Source: Isoetes taiwanensis (taxonomy: Eukaryota; Streptophyta; Lycopodiopsida; Isoetales; Isoetaceae). From it: DNA of 64,000 nt. The stretch is from positions 2,641,506 through 2,705,505 of the forward strand of contig JAJEKV010000105.1 in assembly GCA_021234155.1 (NCBI GenBank), written 5' to 3'. A program made the translations under genes and the position numbers. Shown here one piece after another: positions 43,993-54,554 of this stretch (position 1 is its first letter; every line of letters begins with the position of its first letter). The notes beneath the pieces are model-generated. The model did no database searches. It saw only the letters and a list, made by a program, of their open reading frames with translations, and had not been told where the DNA came from.

Positions 43993-46900
43993 ATGACATT
44001 CACACCCCCTCAACTGACACCTGGAAGTAGCCTCGAAAATTCTGCCTCCGATATTCAAACCCCCAGCTCTGTTGAGTTTACTCCAGCACGACCACCTCGG
44101 CTTCCACCACCAGTTCAATTTACTCCACCACACCCTGCTCCTGAACGTCGTTTGCCCCCACCAATGCGTTTTACCCCACCACAGGCTAGAGAGGTTAGAC
44201 TACCTCCTCCACTTCATTTTAGTACGTCGCCCATAGTCCTTGAGGCTAAATCCCCCTGAGGCAAATCACGCCAACTCCATCCATTTAAGCTAAATGGTAC
44301 TACAACAAGTGGGAGCAGTCAGCGACACGCAACTCCTGTATTCTACGACACTTCAGGGGCTGGTCAACTACGTCACCAACCTCGATTACTTTTTCCCGGA
44401 GAGGGAAAGCACCTCCCCGGGACTTGCCCACATCAAACCTCTCAAAGATCTACAAGTACACCTCATGTTGATCTCTCCAGGCGAAGAAACACCTCATGTT
44501 GATGTCTCGGGGCGAGGACCTACCAAAGCCACAAGACTCCATGTTCGAATTCAAAGCCCCCGCAAGTAAGAATCTTAAAGCGTAACTTACACAAGAAAGC
44601 ATGTACAACCGTTAGAAGAAAAGAAACTCATGGCCGAGGCTCACTTGCGGGCAACACATACAAAGCATTGTTGTTCTCAACGTTGTTTGCTTAAGATTGG
44701 ACTAAAGGAATTGAGGTTGATTCGTGATAGTTCTGGTTCAATGACTCGCTTAGACCAAAGGGGCTACTTAGCCTTCAATATTAGGCCGGATGATGGTGAG
44801 AAGTTTACTTACGGTGGTGGCCACACCGTCGTCAAATGGCCTTCAAATTGATTCATGCTTTAGGCAACAGACGACTTGACCTTTGAAGAAAAAGGCTTGA
44901 CAAGAATCCAGGCATCAATGACTATCGCCATTCGGGAGGCATAACCGAATTCATGCCCTTCAATGTGTTTCTGGATGGAAGGTTTCTTTAAGGAGTCTTG
45001 TGAGAAACTCCCTAACAGCCCTATGTACCACTTGAGTGACAATTTCCACGAAACAAGAAGTCTCTCGATAATTATAAGGAGATGTGTGTTGTTGAGGCCG
45101 AGAACGCTTTGTCCGCTACTCTTACTTTATCGTGCTCTGGAAAAAAAAAAGAGTTTTCTCGCGCGTCCATTCCATTCTAGAAAGTATAGGATGTCTGTTT
45201 GTGCTACATGCTCAATTAAAAGCTCGGAGATAAAATGCAAGGACACTTCACACTAAAAGTAAGCTTCGGGGCGTGTTCTTGCCTAGTTCTACTTAAAAGT
45301 AGGTTCTTTCCTAAACATATTTTCATTTCGGATGCATTGAAGGAGAAACCGAACAAGCAATGAGAGAACAACAATCTTTGGAAAGGAGAAAATTGACAAA
45401 ACATAGGAAGAAAGCTTTGGAACAACCACTCAACTACATATCGGTTGTTATTGATGGAATGGACCGAAGAAGACCACCCTACCACATTTTGTCAATGTGC
45501 CTAAGGATCTTGCCAAGAAGATTTCATACATCCGCATGTTGTTGGTGCTATGGTATTTAATGGAAAACTATCTTGCAAGGCATTTTGAATTATCCAAATA
45601 TTCATGCTGATCCAAATCTCACTATCACAATATTGAATAAGCTTCTTTCCAATCTAGAACATATACCACCGGTTCTCAGTATCTTGACTAGACAACACGA
45701 CAAGGGAAAATAAGAATCGGCGTTGTTTGCTTATCGTGCTATGCTAGTAGAGAAACAAATCTTCAAGAAGGTGAAGATTGGTTTCCGCTTGTTGGTCATA
45801 CACACGATCAAGTTGATCGATGTTCAAGTAGGTTCTCTAAACGCCTTGCTTTCGAAAAAAAGCTCTCGACCTACCAGCAATGATTGAGGTTATCCAAGAT
45901 TCCTACAATCCTCGCCCGGACATCGAAGTTATTGGAAGAAACTTATGATTTCAAAGAATGGATTTTTAGGAGAGATCAAACTGGGTCCTTTGTGCTATTG
46001 AACCCTTGAGAAACATTACATTTCAGCATCAGATCAAAATTTCACTTGTAGATGGCAAGGCCACATCCTTGCAGTGCAAACTAGCAGCAGGTATTCAATT
46101 CATTAGCACCATCCCCAATACTAGTTCCATGCTCTGCAGAGCAAATGCCTCTAAAAAGCTTGAAAGAAATCACAAAGAGTAAAAAGGAGGGAAGAGCATT
46201 TTACTCAAACAAATCATTGGATTTTATTGAGACAAGTATTGAACAAGTGTTTCTAACCACTTTGGGGAGGTAGATGCTTTATGGTGGCCTCGGTTTTTTT
46301 TCAAACAACGTGACATGTTGCAAGCTTCATTACAAGGTCGAAGACCAGTTACATTCAACTGGCCATCTAGGCAAACTCTCCCTGTGCAAGTTGAGAATCA
46401 AGAGGAACATGTAGAGATATTGGCTAGCTCAGATGAAGATGACAGAGTCATGTACACTGGCCCCAGACGCACAGCACAACAAGTTGCTCGAGTATCTGGT
46501 TCAGTCTCAGAGATTCAGAAAGGAATGCTCATAGCTGTCCCAGCTGATAATGATGAAACGGGAAGCCGCTCGGCTAGCTAAAAATCTTGGAGGTAACAAG
46601 AGAGGATGGAATTCCCACTCAATTAAAAGTGCACTGGATGAGAACAAATGCTGCCAGTGCTTTCAGTGGGAGTTATACTTTGGAGATGGTAAAAACAGGA
46701 GTGGGAAAGAGAGCAAAGTCCAAAGCAAGCACTGCTGTCATAGATCTAGCTGAAGTAAAGGTTCTTGCATATGACTTTGTTCTGACTGCTGCTAATAAGT
46801 TACGTATGGTCACTCAAACTTTAATAAGGTCGGCATGTGGATTAGACAAACAACCTAGAAAGGTGGCCAAAAAAGATGATGATGAGGGCTCACTTGTAGA

Positions 46901-47039
46901 CAGTGAGGAAGAAGATCGTTCGAGTACATCCAGTTTTGAGAATGAAGCTGAGGATGAAGCCTCAAGTGATCAGGGATTAAATGAGTCGGAGGATGAGATG
47001 CATCCTGATCTTGCTGCAAAATGTAAGTTTGTCCGATGA
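43993..47039 (+). pseudogene. DUF7869-type transposase with Pro-rich N-terminus and C-terminal beta-barrel-like part
   Basis: Plus-strand gene broken by frameshifts and stops. N-terminal Pro-rich repeats (43993-44260: RPPRLPPPVQFTPPHPAPER, RLPPPMRFTPPQ). A CCSQRCLLKIGLKELRLI block at about 44660 recalls the Cys-rich N-terminal part of the family. WMEGFFKESCEKLPNSPMYH follows at about 44970 and SVCATCSIKSSEIKCKD at 45190. The DUF7869 (RNase H-like) region: YISVVIDGMDRRRPPYH (about 45437), VVGAMVFNGKLSCKAF, YPNIHADPNLTIT-like, QLDNTTRENKN-like near 45690, FAYRAMLVEKQIFKKVKIGF and VGHTHDQVDRCSSRFSKRLA (45800-45850). The D, D-N and HTHDQ-D motifs are the presumed metal-binding site. The C-terminal part (46315-47039) has VSEIQKGMLIAVPADNDE, VLEVTREDGIPTQLKVHWMR, a helical region and a Ser/Glu/Asp tail. 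DUF7869 assignment is from memory of the motif and is fairly firm; that it is the transposase is inferred from its place between the terminal repeats. Confidence 0.75.
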
Positions 47040-47446
47040 CTCGAACATGTAAAGAACAGAAAGTGCAGGTGATGATTGTCTGTCAAAATGTCCTATATTT
47101 TTGACAATTTTGCTCATAATTTTGTACAATTTTCACAACCATGAATATATCACTTCTTTGTCACTCTACTACCCTTGCTATTTTTTTTATTGCCCCTTTT
47201 TTGCTACACTTTATAAAAGTAATTATTTTTTGTTCTAGTTTAGGAGGATGAAAATTGCTATTTAAAATTTTTGCATGAAAGTTATGTTCAATCAACCCCT
47301 CAAAAATGGTACCTAAATTACTTAAATTGTCACACCTGTCACAAAAAAATCTTAAAAATGGACTTTTTTAAGGGAATTTTAGAGAATCTTTCAAAGATTC
47401 CTTTTGAAGTGCGTTTGCAGCAAATAAGTGCGTTTCATTTTAAACT

Positions 47447-48020
47447 TTGTTCCATGAAAAAGCACAGATCCATTGCCTCTATCTGCAAAGGTGCACACCA
47501 TCTCTGGATTGAGATAGGGAGATGGATTGGGGAGCTGCGTCAGGAGAGGCTTTGTCAACACTGCCAGGTTGGAGCTGTAGACGACGAATGCCACACCCTT
47601 CAGAGTTGTCCGGCATATGATGACATTCGGATACGCTATACTGAGCTGGTCCGTGCTGGCCAGCCCCTGCATAAGATGCTGAGCACGAGCTCGGTATGGA
47701 GGTTGGGATCATACCTTCAAGAGATCATGGATCGCGGAGCTCAGTTCGGTCCTCGGGCACTTACCTGATACATGTATATATTTCTATCCTTTATCATATA
47801 TATTTGTATTTGTATTTGTATTTGTATTTGTATTTGTATTTGTACAGTTTGACAGCAAACCTATTCCTGTCACGGGTTTTCCCCCAAACAACCCTTCGAG
47901 GCGGGGAGGGAGTTTTTTTTAACCCGGACAGTAATATGCTTGTTGCGCCGCCTGTTTGGGTCTCATAGGCCAATTGGTCTCCGTGGATGATAAAAACTCT
48001 ATTCTATTCTAAACTATTCT
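47447..48020 (+). pseudogene. LINE copy 2, 3' piece with (TTCTA)n tail
   Basis: Resumes the LINE after the methyltransferase transposon: RWIGELRQERLCQHCQVGAV then DDECHTLQSCPAYDDIRIRY, a zinc-knuckle-like C-x2-C...H...C tail as in copy 1, and a stop at 47766-47768. The 3' UTR holds a (TTTGTA)n microsatellite of about eight units (47799-47846), CGAGGCGGGGAGGG, the conserved word CATAGGCCAATTGGTCTCCG and a TTCTA-type tail at about 47998-48020. The duplicated block D follows directly. Confidence 0.85.
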
Positions 48021-48571
48021 TATATTAATCCATCCACAGCAATACCTTCCAAATGATTAGTCAAAATATTCTCAGAATTTTCACGACTCGGGAGCCTTCC
48101 GAATCAAAGCGTAGGACTGTTATAGTCATGCAATAATCCTTTCAGCTTTTCCCTGCATGTGAATCTCTCATCAGCTATTAGTACAAAGTCCTCCATTCGC
48201 CCTTCGTGTAGAAAACAAAACAATATTGCAATTGCACTCCGTTTAGAGCATTCATTCATTCAATCCAACAGCAAAACCTGTAAGGAATAGCCTGTATCCG
48301 TAATCCATGAATGTGATTACAGATAAAAAGATCCAATCGATCTTCCTACCAACCCAATTACCTTTGTCTGAAACCACATCCTTGCTTATTACTCCAGAAA
48401 AGGAGAGGAACATGAGCTTGGCTATGGCTGAAAACAGAATACAATAAGAATAGAAGCATTTTAATAAATGTAAGAAATGTAATGGTAATTTGACAAATAA
48501 AATAAGCAAAAGTACAAGGGCATTTTTATAAATTTTCTAAAAACAAAAAGTCCATGAACAAGCAATGGAAA
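48021..48571. repeat. duplicated block D, copy 1 left half
   Basis: Noncoding sequence matching 60941-61583 in order and orientation (for example AATCCATCCACAGCAATACC against AATCCATCCGCAGCAATACC). The LINE tail precedes both copies, so the duplication happened after the LINE inserted. The block is broken at 48571 by the TLC-bearing insert and continues at 53057. Confidence 0.8.
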
Positions 48572-49378
48572 CAAGATGCTGCGCACGGAGGGTTGCCCTC
48601 CGTGACCCGAGAGTGAAATGGCTTAAATCACACTTTAAAGTCATGTTTTCGAGCATATACTGACATATACTTGGAATATGCCACAAACCCACATGGATGA
48701 GGGTTTTCCCCTTAGGGGCAACCCAAGAAACTGGACTCACTCAAACATATTAGTGGAATGCTATTTCCATGCCCAATTCATAATTCATAAGGCAAGGCAT
48801 TCAAATACGCTAATAACTCACAAATTGAATGTTGCAAATAGGAAAAAGAAACACAATCCATTGGTTCCATTCAAACCTTGAACATATCGTAAGACGAGAA
48901 GCAAGAATGATGATTTCGTTGGTGTTTTAGTTTTCTTTATCGGGGCTCAACACATGCACGCACTGTAGCCCGGTTCTCCAAGATTCAAGGAATTCGATTT
49001 TTTATTGCTATTTTTGTTTTCAAATGGCCTCCAAGATTTCCAACCACCTTTATTGATTTTATATAGTACTAAATTGGGGGACAAAAGGGATATCGAAAAT
49101 GAGACACCCCAGTGTGCAGACATTTGTTTGGTTCTAGAACTAAGGCGAATCTTGGCCTACAGGTGTGCATGCAAGACAAAGATAATACACTTGTATAATA
49201 TGAAGAACTTTGCACAACCATGAAGTACGTTATGTGTTTCTAATAAGGATGCTTGTTTTGCTCGATCTTCGAGAACTCTAAAAACACTATCTAATGTCTC
49301 TAGCAAATATGCAAAGCAATATAAATGAAAATATATAGATGTTTAGGAAGCTTGCAAAACATTCATAGTTCTTAATAT

Positions 49379-49918
49379 TTAAACAATTTGTCTTTCAACA
49401 TCATTGTTCAGAAAATGTTTTTCTGGAGACAGCATAGATGCATCAGCAATTTTTTCTGCTTTCATATCCTCACATTCATCAGCTTGTTCAATGGACTGGC
49501 CTTCCATGATCTTGGCCTCCTCATAGGATTCATCTGTTTCTGTAAATTCATCTCCAAATCTTTCAACTACCACAATGCCTAATTCACCACATTCAACCTT
49601 CTCATGTGAAGAATAATGTTCTTCCTTCGTTTCCACTTGTTCAACGGACTGGCATTCATTTTCAGATCTTTCAACTACCACAATGCCTAAATCACTGCAT
49701 TCAACCTTCTCATGTGAAGAAAAATGTTCTTCCTTCGTTTCCACTTGTTCAACAGACTGGCATTCAACATTTAGAGCAGGGCATTCATCGCATCCAACCT
49801 TCTCATTTGAAAAATAAGGTTCTTCATTTGTTTCCATGCAATTGTCTACTTGTTCAACAGACTGGCATTCTATGCTCTTTACCTCCTCATTACATTCATA
49901 CCCTCCTCTAAACAACAA
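49379..49918 (-). CDS. acidic tandem-repeat ORF, 179 aa, unknown
   Basis: Open frame from ATG at 49918 to a stop at 49379, inside the TLC-bearing insert and on the same strand as the TLC gene, about 370 bp beyond its end. It contains a repeat of about 35-45 residues with the core ECQSVEQVETKEEHFSSHEK followed by VECSDLGIVVVER. Two good copies and two partial ones are visible (also ECQSVEQVDN and EGQSIEQADE). It is Glu-rich with no membrane segment or known domain. The repeats are conserved at protein and DNA level, so they may be recent duplications rather than selected. It could be a separate small gene or the end of a captured second gene. Function unknown. Confidence 0.4.
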   Translation of the reverse strand: MLFRGGYECNEEVKSIECQSVEQVDNCMETNEEPYFSNEKVGCDECPALNVECQSVEQVETKEEHFSSHEKVECSDLGIVVVERSENECQSVEQVETKEEHYSSHEKVECGELGIVVVERFGDEFTETDESYEEAKIMEGQSIEQADECEDMKAEKIADASMLSPEKHFLNNDVERQIV

Positions 49919-50289
49919 TTTTCCTCAGATGCATGTACACCATGAATTCTCAAGCTGTTTTTTGGATTGATCAAGATTCGCCTAGGTTTTTATAACCAAA
50001 ATTCAAATCAAGGAAGAAAAAAAAAGGCCGTGATAACTAATCTCAAACCCTAGGTTTTGCACAACATTGTACATTGTCTTAAAGGCAACCCTGCTTACAT
50101 AAGTGATATATTCACGCGATAAAACTTTTATGGTTTTATAAATCCCAATCTGCCCAAAAACATAAGTTGTATTGTGCATGTACCCTTTTTGGGTATTAAG
50201 TAGCACTTTCATATTAAAAAGATATAAATGAAAAGACTTAGAGAAGATATTTAGATTCGAAACAGTATATTTGTCATATAGGTACAAAG

Positions 50290-52976
50290 TCACAATTCTT
50301 TCATACTTTTTCTAGGACGAAGAATCTTATAATACACTAGTCTTATTATCTTGTAAGCCCAAAACATGCTCACAATTTGAATGCCTGCAGCGCCAACCTG
50401 CAATTCAATAAATGCTAATGAATACACCAGTTATAGAAAGTCAACTAAGAAAATGAAAAGAAATTACCGAGCATAAATCCCACCTTAACAGTTACGGGGT
50501 TGTTTGCTTGCAAGGTTATGAATGTTAAGTACGGTCCAACACCTAACCTTGCGACCAGAAATATTAACGCAAAACAAGCCTGTATGCAACATAATTAACA
50601 AAACATATTAGAAGCCAAAATACCTTCGCTTTATGACAAGCTCTAGGAAGCAAACAGGCTAGAAAAACTTACATCATTTACTACAGCAACAGTCGAATCC
50701 TTAGCCCCTAGCTCCTTTAATAACTCCCTGCATGCATAAATGGATTCGATATCTCCATCAACCAAAGACATGCAACAAGCTCTGTGCCAGACTGCAGACA
50801 AGTTTTGCTATTCCCAGTTTCATTGAAACATCGGAGCTGCTTTTACTTTGCCACTTTACAAAAACTGCCAAAAAATACAACGGGACCTTATGTTCAAATG
50901 AGTATGAGAGCCTTGGAAGGCAAAGCACCGAACTGTTACCAAGAAGGAAACAATGGTGAGAAATCTTCACAGAATGTGGGATTTGTTCTTCCTTAGTTTT
51001 CAGTCTCATCAAAACAGAAAACTCCTTTGTTTTTCCCTTGGTTTTCAGTTCATTAATCAGATAGCAGCATCATTCGCATGCAAGACCTATGGTATTTTCT
51101 TCATTAAATACCTATATGCAGAAATGCAACTTCAGATAACAAAGCCAAGGGCAATCTTTTCTAGTCAAAATTCATTTCCTGGAGAGGTATGATGCTGATC
51201 ATATTCCTGATCCTGACAAACTAGATTGTTGAGCATGTAGAATGTCCAACTTTTAATAAACAATGAGCTCCATTGATAGCAATAATAAGAGGTAAAAGTG
51301 ACATCCTCTTTATCTATTAGGCATGCTTGGTATGGTATGAAACATCATAAAAAGACAATGGCTAGAGAGCAAAGATGTGCTTACACTTGCATGAGCGAAT
51401 CCATATGCCAACCCCAAAATGCTCAATAAGTGATGCAGCGCTGTTGCCACGTCTGTTGGTGTTTCAAGCAGACAGCAAAAGAAGTCGTAGATGAAGTAAG
51501 AGAGGCTAATGGTAATTGCACGCAGCTGCACAACACATATAGAAGGAATAAAGATGTATTCCTCAAAACAAATGCTGCGAAGCAACTAGGTGTTTGAAGG
51601 ATTTTTTATGTACTATTTATTAAGATAAAAAATATTCAGTATAATTCTTTCAAAACTGGACTTGTTCTAAAATTGTTATATACCACAATAACAAGAATAT
51701 ATATAGGCATTTAACATAATTGTCGGTAAACAGGTTCGCAGTCTTGCATTAGGGTAGCTATTGATCTCTTATTAATAATGGTGCTAGCAAAAAATGGGCA
51801 AATTGACGGGCTCCAATCTATAATGGAAGTGAACTTCATAGACAATGAATTGAATCCCAAGTGACACATATAAAGGGTGGACAGAATTCTAAAAAATGGA
51901 TGATAATGTTAAAGATGGGAATGAGAATAATTAAAAGCTGGGAAGGATCTTAGATACTGATTTTCACTTGCATGTTGGAACTTGGAAATGCGGAATGTTC
52001 TGACATTGCAGAGATGTCTTTCAGGTCTCTAAGAGTGAGCAGACACTTATAGATCTTATCTAACACACTACAAGAATTATGTAGAGGCCAACCTGGACTA
52101 AAGTCTGAGGAGATGCCCATACAGATTGCTTCCTAATTTCTAGTCACAAATTTCCAACCAAGAAAAAAAAGGCAGGTCCTAAGTGAATTTAATGTTTCAT
52201 TGCTCTCAAATACGGTATTGCCATCACCAACTAGTACTCTTGGAGCTCTGCTATAGCTGATGTATTTAAGCACTTCGATCTCTACAATCTAAATGCAGTT
52301 TGGTTACAGATACAAGTCACGCAGATGGTGCATGCAGCTAAAGAGCAACATACATGTTCTATCTTGGCAGCTCAAAATCAGATATTTCTTTCCTGGCCCA
52401 TAAAAAATCAGGAACAAGACATTACTTACATTCCTTAGTTACTCCTTCGAATGTAGGTTGTACAATCGCTTAATCATTAACATACGTACAAGAATGCTTT
52501 TTTCAGTGAGTTCATGTGTAAACAACAAATGATGTCTCAGATCAGACTTGACTTCATCCTTCATAACTGAATAGGAAACAAGATGAAATCAATGGGCTTG
52601 CCTGTTGCGGCGATGAATGAGCGGCAAGGGGATGGAAAGGATGCCACCAGTTATCCACGGACATGGAACAGAGGGGCAGACCTACAGCCACATGTAACAA
52701 CGACACCACGCGATTGCAGAAGTCATAAGATCGTTTGTGCCCCAACATTATTCGCACTCCAACAAAAATGGCTGTCCACGCCAGGACACCACCCACGAGT
52801 ACAACTGCGCGTCTCTCTTCTGTCATTCCGGCGATCCTCCCTTGTACAAGGCACAGCCAGAGGAAAATGCTTGGAAGAAGAAGGGTCGAGCTGCGCCATA
52901 GCCACGCCTGCGAAGGAATGGGGCTGGATGACCGAGAGTTTACAGGCAGCAGCCATTTTGGAGCAGTCACCAGCAT
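50290..52976 (-). pseudogene. TLC-domain membrane protein gene copy (At1g35170-like), frameshifted
   Basis: Five exons, read downward, of a TRAM/LAG1/CLN8 (TLC) multi-pass membrane protein. Exon 1 (to 52602) has a hydrophobic helix LLLPSIFLWLCLVQG, a second helix VGGVLAWTAIFVGVRIML and SYDFCNRVVSLLHVAVGLPL. It ends at a GC-AG type donor (CAG/GCAAGC). Exon 2 (51535-51385): RAITISLSYFIYDFFCCLLE and TALHHLLSILGLAYGFAHAS, carrying the conserved HH. Exon 3 (50791-50673): SGTELVACLWLMEISNPFMH then, one base out of frame near 50729, ELLKELGAKDSTVAVVND. Exon 4 (50579-50484): ACFALIFLVARLGVGPYLTF. Exon 5 (50397-50290): VGAAGIQIVSMFWAYKIIRL to the stop. The N-terminus upstream of 52976 also seems out of frame. 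Family members are ER or endomembrane proteins with a presumed lipid-related role. The single-base loss in exon 3 makes this a likely pseudogene, though otherwise it is very well preserved. Confidence 0.82.
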
Positions 52977-53056
52977 ATGCTAGGCATATGCCGGCATATA
53001 CCTGGATATGCCCACATACCCACATAAACTAGGGTTTGCCCCCCTAGAGGCAACCC

Positions 53057-53682
53057 AAAAAGAAATACACATAATAATAGTTTATGCTTGATTCACTTAG
53101 AACAGTTCTAGAACCTATCGTACTCAATTTGACGTACAACAGATGTGCCATTAGAGGTCCTACATTTGAAAGGTCTAGACATAAGTTATTAGATGAGATA
53201 AAGATGAGATAATCCTGTTGCTATCCTCAAATGTTCATGTGAAAACGATCTCACAAGCTCCTTTTAGCTTATGTAATTGAGAGAAAGCATACGTCATTCT
53301 AGCAATATCCATATGTCATATCTATCAAAATAGCACATAGTATAGCATCCTTGAAGTCTGCCATTTGTTATTTAAGCTCCAATGTAGAATATGAGGTGAG
53401 CATATATGAGAAATCAAGAGCATAATCAAAAATCACATATGCAAAACTTGAACATTAATATTCAAAGATATATAGTATTTAGATCTGTCACAGAAAGTTT
53501 CTCTTTTCAAATGTACCCAATGCTCAAGACCTAAAACTTGCACAAACACAATATAACAAACTACAAAAAATTACGTAGCTGCAAATTGAAGCATTAAAGC
53601 ATAGAATAGAGCACTTAAATTTCTTGATTGCTACAGTGTAAAAGCAACAATGGAGGCAAGGAAAAATAAAGCGTGATGCTGC
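53057..53682. repeat. duplicated block D, copy 1 right half
   Basis: Continues block D after the TLC insert and matches about 61584-62205 (for example GAAATACACATAATAATAGT against GAAATACACATAGTAATAGT). Similarity fades at about 53682, shortly before the decayed PPO copy. No coding sequence. Confidence 0.8.
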
Positions 53683-53863
53683 CATATTTTGGCAGCATAG
53701 AAGAGCTATGTGCATACATCACGCTTTTTGCTAATATTTGGCTTGATATATATGTGCATGAGCTAATGGATCATGGATCTTGAAGACATCTATCTTTAAA
53801 GACTTGTAGAAGACATATGTTATGAAGAACAAGGGAGGACTTTGATTGGACAGCATATGGGCA

Positions 53864-54428
53864 TTGGGTATACTTATCAAAACATGCCTATCACTTGGTA
53901 ACCTCCAAGACCACCACCTCCGGTGCCACTTCCTCTGAAGTATCTAAGCTCAAGGGTAATAAGGTTGAGGTCCCTGAATTTGGTAACATTAAAGGTGGTA
54001 AATCTAAAAAGCTGGCCTCCCCTTTCAGCTCAAAAGTCAGGTATCCACTTGCCAAAGTTGCATCCCTTGCTTCCAATACCAACATGGCCATGGCACATGG
54101 CTCATCTGGAGCTCAGGTAGTTCTTCTTATATAGGGTGTCGAATTCTCCATGCCTAACCTAGTGGAATTTGATGTTTTTATCAACTTGCCTGAAGTTGAT
54201 TCATCGACATCCTTGGATGTCATAGAATATGCAAGTAGTTTCTAGCACCTACCCCATATGAAGAAAGGAAGTGAAAATATGGCCAGGACGACCACTGTAA
54301 GTCTAGGGATTGGTGAGACATCGCAAGATCTCGGAATTAAGGCCGGGGAATGTTTTGACGTTACCTTGGTTCCGAGAAATGGCGGTGAGAAGATCATCGT
54401 GAAGGGCTTTGACGTCGAGTACCAATGA
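53864..54428 (+). pseudogene. PPO C-terminal pseudogene (duplicate of the gene at 14489)
   Basis: Starts abruptly at TGGGTATACTTATCAAAACA, corresponding to about codon 412 of the intact gene, and runs to the same stop. It covers only the linker and KFDV domain, with no copper sites. Relative to the intact gene it has a one-base deletion near 53899 (TTGGTTAACC to TTGGTAACC), a CAG-to-TAG change near 54133 and a TTG-to-TAG change near 54243. By eye the two copies are around 90% identical, and the downstream flank is duplicated too. It has no promoter and no start and is dead. Confidence 0.93.
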
Positions 54429-54554
54429 AACTAGATCTTCATTGAACTTCACATTGTGGCCTTCCTTTCAATGGTGTACCAAGTTAATTAAGAATGTACA
54501 AGTATCCTTATGATTTGCGCCACTTCTAATCATAATAGGGTGGTTATTATAATA

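Larger units (their letters stand above)
41367..47446. mobile_element. 6.1-kb DNA transposon with DUF7869-type transposase and DNA methyltransferase
   Basis: Bounded by identical inverted repeats of 25 bp, starting AGTTTAAAATGAAACGCACT on the left and ending as its complement at 47446. Each end also contains a second inner palindrome around AAGTGCGTTT. It splits LINE copy 2. The outermost bases AGTTTAAACT are themselves a palindrome, so the true ends could be 41375 and 47438 with a TTTAAA (or TTAA) target duplication. The element carries a minus-strand methyltransferase gene (42103-43730) and a plus-strand transposase gene (about 43993-47039), arranged divergently. Arrays of the palindrome GGTATAAATTTATACC lie between them and in a methyltransferase intron. 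A lone copy of the palindrome lies at 41825. I do not know a described family with this combination. Confidence 0.8.
48572..53056. mobile_element. 4.5-kb insert carrying a TLC-domain gene copy
   Basis: Defined by comparison with the uninterrupted copy of block D at 61550-61600: GCAATGGAAAAAAGAAATAC there is split here into GCAATGGAAA, 4485 bp, and AAAAAGAAATAC. Near the left end (48651-48725) and at the right end (52965-53056) are direct repeats of about 75-90 bp sharing GACATATACTTGGAATATGC-like sequence, CCCACAT and a terminal hairpin TAGGG...GGGGCAACCC. The left end also has GGAGGGTTGCCCTCC. The ends suggest a mobile element that picked up a host gene. The class is unclear: there is no CTRR end of a standard Helitron and no clean terminal inverted repeat beyond GGGTTGCC/GGCAACCC. 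Confidence 0.65.

Noticed and set aside
48572-53056. Helitron origin of the TLC insert
   Set aside because: A hairpin lies near the right end, but the end lacks CTRR, the start is not TC, and the insertion is not between A and T. Class left open.
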